A stretch of 6,266 nt of DNA, taken from Caccovicinus sp051878975 (lineage in GTDB: Bacteria; Bacillota; Clostridia; Lachnospirales; Lachnospiraceae). A program made the position numbers and the translations under genes. Location: positions 1 to 6,266 of the forward strand of contig JBJELD010000100.1 of assembly GCA_051878975.1 (NCBI GenBank), in the 5' to 3' direction. Shown here one piece after another: positions 1 to 3,917 of the stretch. The notes beneath the pieces are model-generated. The model saw only the letters and a list, made by a program, of their open reading frames with translations. It did no database searches and was not told the DNA's origin. The stretch's first letter is position 1, and each line of letters starts with the position of its first letter.

Positions 1-261
1 TTACTTCTGGTCAAATCATAGGTTTTCTCTTTGTTCGCTCTTTGTTCAGCCACTATCTTCTCGTACTTTATTTTTCCAGATCACACAGAACAGAAGCAGG
101 ATCCGGGAGCCGTGGTTCGCATGAACTATGACATAAAAGTACGGGTTGGCAAAAGTCTGGGAGCTTATACTCAAAAATGAGTAAAACATAAGAATCACCG
201 TACCTACAGATACTCTGGTAAAATATCGGTTTTTCTCAGGTTCTCGCCGCTTCGATCGGCG

Positions 262-310
262 CCGACCCGCTACCTTTTTAGGGTGTCCCAAAAATGTCCG
301 ACCCTTTTTA
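262..310. repeat. Short duplicated motifs around a GTGTCCCAAAAATGTCC core
   Basis: CCGACCC occurs at 262-268 and 298-304, and CCTTTTTA at 273-280 and 303-310. Between them lies GGGTGTCCCAAAAATGTCC, whose two sides are partly inverted (GGGTGTCC against GTCCGACCC). A 10-bp perfect palindrome, TCGGCGCCGA, sits just upstream at 256-265. The layout resembles the end of an insertion sequence, where such repeats bind transposase, but no transposase frame is visible beside it and I cannot name a family. Confidence 0.3.
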
Positions 311-478
311 TGGCTACCGAAAGTGCCGGATAACGAGCTTAAAATTCAGCCGATTACCATTTTTCGTTCCACCAGAAGCAATGCCGTTCAAACGATCCCT
401 TTTAGGGACTGCGAAATCTGCGGATACGAATCACAGAGACACAAGAGAATAATCCAGTTCCGGCTGCTCCTGCTGCCT

Positions 479-494
479 GTTGCGACGTCGCAAC
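479..494. repeat. Perfect 16-bp palindrome
   Basis: GTTGCGACGTCGCAAC is its own reverse complement over all 16 bases. The symmetry stops at the next base on each side. It lies in DNA without a supported gene, so it could be an operator, a recombinase or partition site, or chance. Two further inverted motifs, CGAACGTTCG (565-574) and CGTTCGGAACG (588-598), follow within about 100 bases. Confidence 0.55.
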
Positions 495-544
495 TCATTC
501 TATACTTTGCTCGCCTGTTCTCGGTTCGCTCTTGCTTCAAGCCG

Positions 545-688
545 TTAAAATCGAATCTGAATATCGAACGTTCGCTTTTTACCCGAGCGTTCGGAACGTT
601 GTATTTTCTTGATCTGAAAGCATAACAGAATGTTAGCAAATGTTAATATCTCCGATACCTGTACAACCTTGACAATTCTCAACATCAT
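545..688 (-). CDS. Doubtful 47-residue small ORF
   Basis: The frame starts with a double ATG preceded by AAGAGG about eight bases upstream, which is an acceptable ribosome binding site, and ends at TAA. It lies about 100 bases downstream of the candidate leftward promoter at 798-825. The product begins with a moderately hydrophobic stretch (about residues 3-25, ending near LLCF) and finishes with a basic tail rich in Arg and Lys (KKIQRSERSGKKR). I recognise no family. Its 3' half runs through the GAACGTTC palindromes, which argues against coding. It could be a small basic peptide or simply a chance frame. Confidence 0.18.
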   Translation of the reverse strand: MMLRIVKVVQVSEILTFANILLCFQIKKIQRSERSGKKRTFDIQIRF

Positions 689-769
689 CACTGTTACCTC
701 TTTTCCATCATCACGCGCGTTATCATGTCAATAAATACGGGGTCGTGGAAAATGTGGATTACAAGGCTA

Positions 770-787
770 TTAGTCAAAAAAGACTAA
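770..787. repeat. TTAGTC/GACTAA hairpin with A/T loop
   Basis: TTAGTC and GACTAA form a perfect 6-bp inverted repeat around six A residues. If the leftward promoter at 798-825 is real, this hairpin would lie at the very 5' end of its transcript. There is no T-tract after the stem on either strand, so it is not a normal terminator. Confidence 0.35.
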
Positions 788-797
788 CAGTATGACC

Positions 798-825
798 ATT
801 ATACAAAAGAGATCACGGATGTAAG
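798..825 (-). promoter_or_regulatory. Candidate sigma-A promoter reading leftward
   Basis: On the minus strand a perfect -10 box TATAAT (798-803) is preceded at 16 bases by CTTACA (820-825), which matches four of six bases of the -35 consensus TTGACA. Transcription would start near 791 and run toward the left edge, away from the GGxPxGNKNA gene that ends at 859. The only downstream candidate is the doubtful ORF at 545-688. Confidence 0.4.
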
Positions 826-830
826 GCAGG

Positions 831-846
831 AGAAGACAGATCTTCT
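831..846 (-). terminator. Weak hairpin after the GGxPxGNKNA gene
   Basis: AGAAGA and TCTTCT pair around a four-base loop (CAGA on the plus strand, TCTG on the minus), 12 bases after the stop codon of the minus-strand gene ending at 859. The stem is short and no run of T follows it on the minus strand, so it is a poor intrinsic terminator at best. Confidence 0.22.
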
Positions 847-858
847 TACTAATATTTC

Positions 859-1158
859 TCATATCACCTCAATAAACGGCAGCAGATCCGGCCGGTACTT
901 CTCCAGCAGCTCTTTTTTAAGCTCCCAGAACAACGTGACACTCGGTTCCATGCCAGCCAGTTCCATAGCATGAACGATTTGCCGGTTAAGCGGCGTCGGC
1001 AGCAGGAACCGGGAATAAAACCCATGTTTCAATGCATTCTTGTTGCCGAATGGAGCTCCATGACCAACCGCATTCTGATTGCCGACCGGAGCACCTCCAT
1101 GATTCCCAATGGCATTCTTATTTCCTGGCTGCCCGCCTCTCTTTCTCTTTACCTCCAC
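859..1158 (-). CDS. Small GGxPxGNKNA-repeat protein, terminase-small-subunit-like
   Basis: A basic start (VEVKRKRGG) is followed by three Gly/Asn motifs, GGQPGNKNAIGN, GGAPVGNQNAVG and GAPFGNKNALKHG, then GFYSRFLLP and a helical, charged C-terminus ending near LLPFIEVI. Such repeats followed by HGxYS are familiar from phage terminase small subunits (YjcR-like) and from small clostridial mobile-element proteins. The helix-turn-helix that precedes them in real terminases is absent, so terminase function is not supported; the repeat region is probably a flexible, perhaps nucleic-acid-binding segment. I chose the GTG at 1156-1158 (99 residues) because AGGAGG lies seven bases upstream. The ATG at 1177-1179 would add seven residues but has no ribosome binding site. 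The gene follows a sigma factor pseudogene on the same strand, consistent with a shared element origin. Confidence 0.6.
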   Translation of the reverse strand: MEVKRKRGGQPGNKNAIGNHGGAPVGNQNAVGHGAPFGNKNALKHGFYSRFLLPTPLNRQIVHAMELAGMEPSVTLFWELKKELLEKYRPDLLPFIEVI

Positions 1159-1165
1159 AACATGA

Positions 1166-1171
1166 CCTCCT
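1166..1171 (-). promoter_or_regulatory. Ribosome binding site that decides the GTG start at 1158
   Basis: AGGAGG on the minus strand lies seven bases before the GTG at 1156-1158. It falls inside the longer frame that begins with ATG at 1179, so it favours the internal GTG as the true start. Confidence 0.6.
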
Positions 1172-1221
1172 GTCTTCATCTGTTTAATGTTGAAAAGCTG
1201 ATCCGGGAATTTTTTATGGAT

Positions 1222-1350
1222 TTAAGTGGGGCGTCCGTGTCCGGAACATTCCTCTATTTCCTGATACTTCCCGGGGGGATACCTGCCGATCAGCAGCACT
1301 TCATGGTTATTTCTCGGGCTTCGCTCGGGGTTCAATCGATATCTCCACAT
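1222..1350 (-). CDS. Doubtful 42-residue ORF overlapping the sigma pseudogene tail
   Basis: The frame opens with ATG at 1348-1350, 19 bases inside the end of the sigma remnant, and closes with TAA at 1222-1224. The product contains the segment NNHEVLLIGRYPPGKYQEIEE, which reads like real protein, and it is basic at its N-terminus. AAGGAAGC just before the ATG is purine-rich but too close for an ideal ribosome binding site. The position between the sigma factor and the GGxPxGNKNA gene, on the same strand, would suit a small operon member. It may instead be a remnant of a longer gene. I do not recognise the family. Confidence 0.25.
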   Translation of the reverse strand: MWRYRLNPERSPRNNHEVLLIGRYPPGKYQEIEECSGHGRPT

Positions 1351-1948
1351 GCTTCCTTTTCCTTCTGCTTCTCCAACTCCCACCGGTCAATCATGCTGAG
1401 CGCTTCCCGCTCTGTGCTGCTTGTCCAGGTGTGGTTAAAATTACCCACACCGCCACCAATCAACGCTCTGGAATAAAGCCGTTCTGCTTCCGGATCACTT
1501 CCGGCTGTTTCCCTTCCAGGCTGTCAACCATATACCAGAGAACCGCGCTCAGCTGCTCTTGCTGGAGGCGTTCTGTCACATCCGCTTCCAGGTCCGTGCT
1601 GTCAGGCACAAAATCGCCCACTGTAGCGTCCTCTCCGCCGTCAGCACCGGTCACAGGGCTGTCCAGGTTTCCCACCTTGGCCATGCAGGCGCTTTTCCGG
1701 ATGTGCTGGATATGTTCCAGGCTAAAGCCAAAATAGGCGGCACATTCATATTCTGACGGCTCGCGGCCGTACTCCCGCATGAAGGAATGCCGGAACCGGT
1801 CATACTTGCGCACCTGGTTCATGCAGTTTACCGGAAGCCGCAGGCAGGAGCCGTCCATCTGCAAATAACGCTGCATCCTCTGCCTGATCCAGCTCTCCGC
1901 ATAGGTCAGGAACTTATAACCGGCAGCAGGGTCATATATTACGGACTG
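1332..1948 (-). pseudogene. Decayed sigma-70 family RNA polymerase sigma factor
   Basis: The frame from 1948 to the stop at 1460 reads as the end of sigma region 2 (YKFLTYAESWIRQRM, compare KFSTYAxWWIRQAI), then region 3.0 (CLRLPVN), region 3.1 (KYDRFRHSFMREYGREPSEY) and region 3.2 (NLDSPVTGADGGEDATVGDF), then the entry to region 4 (LQQEQLSAVLWYMVDSLEGK). It stops at VIRKQNGFIPER. The region 4 helix-turn-helix that reads the -35 box is missing. A C-terminal tail (SDPEAERLYSRALIGGG, then GVGNFNHTWTSSTEREAL) continues in a different frame to a stop at 1332-1334. The 5' side is also lost: the frame meets TAG at 1949-1951 and regions 2.1 and 2.2 are not found. It is therefore truncated and internally deleted, with no functional sigma factor expected. 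Such factors occur on clostridial plasmids, prophages and conjugative elements. Confidence 0.72.
1487..1504. repeat. CTTCCGG direct repeat at the sigma deletion junction
   Basis: CTTCCGG occurs at 1487-1493 and 1498-1504, with starts 11 bases apart. On the minus strand these bases are read as PEVIRK in the sigma frame and as SDPEA in the tail frame, so the repeat sits exactly where region 4 is missing and the frame changes. Slippage or recombination between such repeats is a plausible cause of the deletion. Confidence 0.45.
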
Positions 1949-2223
1949 CTATTTTGCGCCTGTTTCTCACAGGCATACCTCGCTTCAACACAATCGGTCA
2001 CCCAAAAGCATTGGAGGCTCGCTACAAGACTCACTGGCGATTACCTTGACCAGACTTTCACTGGCAAGCTGATAACAGCTTTCAGAACACACAACTTGCA
2101 CCCGTTGGAAACGTGCGCCGTCCGGAATGGAACGGCGGCGATTGTCATGAAAAAAACATGGAACTTTAAGAGGAAATTAAAACACGGGAGAGAAAAATCT
2201 GGTACAATAAGAAATATGATCAA
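1939..2223 (-). other. Unassigned stretch abutting the broken sigma 5' end
   Basis: On the minus strand one frame runs from 2223 to 1939 with a single internal stop (TAA at 2041-2043). It includes the segments AVISLPVKVWSR and CFWVTDCVEARYACEKQAQN. The frame ends inside the sigma remnant, so the boundary at about 1940-1950 is probably an insertion or deletion junction. The phrases feel familiar as translations of a repeat scattered in Clostridia, but I cannot verify that. The stretch also holds two hairpins, AAGCTG/CAGCTT (2066-2081) and CGCCGT/ACGGCG (2116-2137). Neither is followed by a run of T. Confidence 0.2.
2198..2208 (+). promoter_or_regulatory. Extended -10 promoter for the zinc-ribbon/lipoprotein pair
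   Basis: TGG followed by TACAAT (2200-2208) is an extended -10 element; TACAAT differs from TATAAT at one base. No good -35 box is present at 16-18 bases (TTAAAA at 2177-2182 is the nearest, with a 20-base spacer), which fits extended -10 promoters. Transcription would start near 2215, giving a leader of only about 14 bases before the first ATG at 2229. Confidence 0.5.
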
Positions 2224-2228
2224 ACTAG

Positions 2229-2588
2229 ATGGAGTACAAAGCGCTTATGGAAAAGTGTCCGTATTGTGGAGCGGAATCGTTTACGGTGGAAACCGTCAAC
2301 CAAGTGGAACTGAAAAAATGTCGGCATTGTGGTGCGTTTTTCGAGGATGTAGGAAGGGAGTTTCCCTATCAGTCTTTTACGCCTGTGTGTGAACGCGATG
2401 CCAGCGGAAAGTATCCTTTCTGCCCGAAATGCGGCTGTAAGGAGATTCGATACCTGTCGCTGGATGAATGTATGATCAGGGGGAATCTTTTTGCTGCGGT
2501 ACTAACCGGGGAGCCTTTTGAAAGAAATTCTTTACTGTGCGGCAGATACGAATGCCAGAATCCACAATGCCGCCACAGGTGGAATTAG
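2229..2588 (+). CDS. Double zinc-ribbon protein of unknown function
   Basis: The 119-residue product has two separate zinc-ribbon-like metal sites. The first pairs C10-P-Y-C13 with C31-R-H-C34; the second pairs C65-P-K-C68 with C109-x4-C114. Additional cysteines are C54, C70, C81 and C104. No signal peptide or membrane span is visible, so it should be cytosolic. Zinc ribbons of this kind bind nucleic acid or protein; nothing here tells which. TAG lies directly before the ATG at 2229, so that is the earliest start. It has no good ribosome binding site and a very short leader. The ATG at 2247 (residue 7, MEKCPYCG) has GGAG 12 bases upstream and could be the real start. The lipoprotein gene follows after 33 bases, so the two are probably co-transcribed from the promoter near 2200. 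Confidence 0.75.
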   Translation: MEYKALMEKCPYCGAESFTVETVNQVELKKCRHCGAFFEDVGREFPYQSFTPVCERDASGKYPFCPKCGCKEIRYLSLDECMIRGNLFAAVLTGEPFERNSLLCGRYECQNPQCRHRWN

Positions 2589-2621
2589 AGTGGTATTTGG
2601 TGTGAAAGGGAGGAGAACAGG

Positions 2622-3296
2622 TTGAAAAAGAAGCATAGGAAGCTGGTGTTATTGGCGGCGGCGCTGGCGGTGCTTTCCGGGTGCGGTTCCGGTCAGACAG
2701 CAGAACCGGCGCAGGTATCAGAATCGGAAAGTGAAGCCGCGGAAAGTGGCACTGCAAATAGTGAAGCCACAGAACGTGAAGCTGCGGAAAGCGAGAGCGC
2801 GGAGTGTTCGGTCGGTGAAGAAAAGCCAGAGGAAGCAACATCGGAGGAAACGGTATCGATTGAAACAGCATCCGGTGAATTGCCGGGGGTGAGCATGACC
2901 CTCCTGGAGACTTCCCGGACCGGCGCCGTGGTTTCTTTTCTGAATACCACCGATTTAAACATAGAATACGGAAATGATTATGACCTGCAGGTTTTTGCCG
3001 ACGGAACATGGAACAGCCTGCCGTATCTGGTTGAAAATTGGGCAGTTACATCGATGGCTTATACCATGCCCAAAGACCAGCCGGTAGAGTGGCAAGTTGA
3101 CTGGGAAGCTTTACAGGGCAGATTGGAGCCGGGGCGCTACCGCCTGATAAAGCCGGTTATGGATTTTCGTGGCACAGGGGATTATACGAACTATGAACTG
3201 GCAGCCGAATTTGAAATCGAGGCGAAAATCTTAGACAAACCGCCGTCCTTGCCTTATAGGACTCCTTATCCAGCACCTATGCGAAGTTCGAGGTAG
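2622..3296 (+). CDS. Lipoprotein with Big_14-type bacterial Ig-like domain
   Basis: The 224-residue product begins with a basic, hydrophobic signal peptide and a lipobox LSGC, with C21 as the lipidated cysteine, so it should be anchored to the outer face of the membrane. Residues 22-87 are a Ser/Glu/Ala-rich linker with pentapeptide repeats. Residues 88-200 match my memory of the Big_14 Ig-like fold: GAVVSFLNTTDLNIEYGNDY, LQVFADGTWNSLPYLVENW, AYTMP, EWQVDW, LEPGRYRLIKPVMDFR, then YELAAEFEIE. In that family the chain normally ends near this strand; residues 201-224 (PPSLPYRTPYPAP) look foreign. The TTG start has AGGAG six bases upstream (2611-2615) and no in-frame ATG fits better. Its role is unknown; Ig-like lipoproteins often mediate protein contacts at the cell surface. 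Confidence 0.85.
   Translation: MKKKHRKLVLLAAALAVLSGCGSGQTAEPAQVSESESEAAESGTANSEATEREAAESESAECSVGEEKPEEATSEETVSIETASGELPGVSMTLLETSRTGAVVSFLNTTDLNIEYGNDYDLQVFADGTWNSLPYLVENWAVTSMAYTMPKDQPVEWQVDWEALQGRLEPGRYRLIKPVMDFRGTGDYTNYELAAEFEIEAKILDKPPSLPYRTPYPAPMRSSR
2730..2804 (+). repeat. Degenerate 15-bp (pentapeptide) tandem repeat
   Basis: Five consecutive 15-base units encode SEAAE, SGTAN, SEATE, REAAE and SESAE (residues 37-61 of the lipoprotein). The DNA core GTGAAGC recurs at 2731, 2761 and 2776. The array forms the acidic, flexible linker between the lipid anchor and the Ig-like domain, and its unit number could vary between strains. Confidence 0.6.
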
Positions 3297-3327
3297 CCGC
3301 TCAGTTTTCTCAGGATCGGGGCGGCTA
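3294..3327. terminator. Candidate bidirectional hairpin between convergent genes
   Basis: TAGCCGC (3294-3300) and GCGGCTA (3321-3327) form a perfect 7-bp stem, which one wobble and one further pair extend to nine. It starts at the stop codon of the plus-strand lipoprotein and ends at the stop codon of the minus-strand peptide. The plus side continues TTTCTGTGTCTTG, a weak T-rich run; the minus side has none. The 16-base loop is large for an intrinsic terminator, so confidence is low. Confidence 0.35.
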
Positions 3328-3441
3328 TTTCTGTGTCTTGTCATTATCTTTGCGTTCTATAGCGTATCCGACGCTAAAGTAGGCCAGCCCGAAGCTGAAC
3401 ACTGCCAAAAGACCTTCAATCGTAAACACAGTTTTTTTCAT
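3325..3441 (-). CDS. 38-residue single-span membrane peptide
   Basis: The peptide opens MKKTVFTIEG, continues with a hydrophobic span (about residues 11-28, LLAVFSFGLAYFSVGYAI) and ends with a charged tail ERKDNDKTQK. This is one transmembrane helix with a probable cytosolic tail. The topology is like Fst/holin-like toxin peptides or small membrane regulators; I do not recognise a specific family. The ATG lies inside the last codons of the broken lipoprotein gene (stop at 3416-3418), an overlap of 26 bases, which suggests translational coupling in one operon. The upstream ribosome binding site is poor (AGAAG, or AAGGAATG further away), which also fits coupling. An antisense RNA, expected for a type I toxin, cannot be judged from sequence alone. 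Confidence 0.5.
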   Translation of the reverse strand: MKKTVFTIEGLLAVFSFGLAYFSVGYAIERKDNDKTQK

Positions 3442-3893
3442 TTACTTCTGTTATCATTCCTTCAAAGGTATGGCTGACCACCTCAAGCCGAATGCTTTCT
3501 ACCGTCCGCTCAGGACCGCCGAAATAGACGGTTACCGTTGTTTCCTCCCATAGTTAAGGAGATCCAGCAGCTGTTCCTTTGTCTCCCCTTTGCGCCGGAA
3601 GCCGCCAGCGCCAAAGAAAAGTACAAACCGGCCGGCGAATACAAATCGTTTCCATCGGATTCCTTCAAAATCTCTGACGCCGTGTCATAGGAACAAAAAG
3701 ACTGCCGGAAGTTCTCTCCACCTCCCAACGTTCCTCGTCATCCTTATACTCCTTCACCGGGTTATGCAGGCTCCGTCAAGGTTTTTACAGAACCTGTCGG
3801 TTCCGTCTGTATCCTGCCTTTCTTTTCAATTCCACAAGCTGAAATCACGCCTGCAAGTAGTAATACTGTCAGATAATACTTTTTCTTTTTCAA
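3416..3893 (-). pseudogene. Small lipoprotein gene broken by three frameshifts
   Basis: The gene starts with TTG at 3891-3893, with GGGGAGG seven bases upstream (3901-3907). It encodes a lipoprotein signal, KKKKYYLTVLLLAGVISACG, with lipobox ISAC. The reading then moves through four segments: to TGSVKTLTEPA (stop 3762-3764); HNPVKEYKDDEERWEVERTS to FVPMT (stop 3665-3667); VRDFEGIRWKRFVFAGRFV to KEQLLDLLNYG (stop 3532-3534); and EETTVTVYFGGPERTVESIR to the stop at 3416-3418. The first two shifts need one extra base (or two lost), the third one lost base. Joined, the protein would be about 155 residues and extracellular, with an alternating pattern toward its C-terminus that suggests beta strands. 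I do not recognise the family. It follows the large lipoprotein by 24 bases, so it was probably part of the same operon. Confidence 0.7.
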
Positions 3894-3917
3894 TGAACTT
3901 CCTCCCCGTCATTTTTT

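Larger units (their letters stand above)
1..858. other. Gene-poor region, no defensible coding sequence
   Basis: Open frames of 80 to 100 codons exist here on both strands, but none has a convincing ribosome binding site or a recognisable domain, and they overlap one another antisense. What the stretch does hold is listed separately: a short motif duplication (262-310), a 16-bp palindrome (479-494), GAACGTTC-type palindromes (565-598), a candidate leftward promoter (798-825), two small hairpins (770-787, 831-846) and one doubtful small ORF (545-688). There is also a 10-bp direct repeat, CTCTTTGTTC, at 27-36 and 38-47. The likeliest reading is eroded mobile-element DNA or intergenic sequence. 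Confidence 0.5.

Noticed and set aside
1..80. Minus-strand frame leaving the left edge (VAEQRANKEKTYDLTRS)
   Set aside because: Protein-like, but only a weak GTG start with no clear ribosome binding site and too short to judge without the next bases.
46..639. Several open frames of 81-100 codons on both strands
   Set aside because: They overlap one another, lack ribosome binding sites and recognisable domains, and run across palindromes.
669..697. TTGACA with a downstream TGTTAC as a plus-strand promoter
   Set aside because: The -35 is perfect but the -10 matches only half of the consensus and no plus-strand gene follows within reach.
970..1476. Plus-strand open frame of 168 codons
   Set aside because: It lies antisense to the GGxPxGNKNA gene and the sigma remnant, which have recognisable motifs; no ribosome binding site or domain.
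2116..2137. GC-rich hairpin CGCCGT/ACGGCG as a terminator
   Set aside because: The stem is reasonable, but neither strand shows a T-tract directly after it and no gene ends just upstream.
1787..2392. Plus-strand open frame of 201 codons
   Set aside because: It spans the sigma remnant, the unassigned stretch and the start of the zinc-ribbon gene in the wrong frame; no start signal and no family.
2476..3009. Minus-strand open frames across the Ig-like lipoprotein
   Set aside because: They are antisense to a gene with a lipobox, repeats and a known domain; the repetitive linker keeps stops rare on the other strand.
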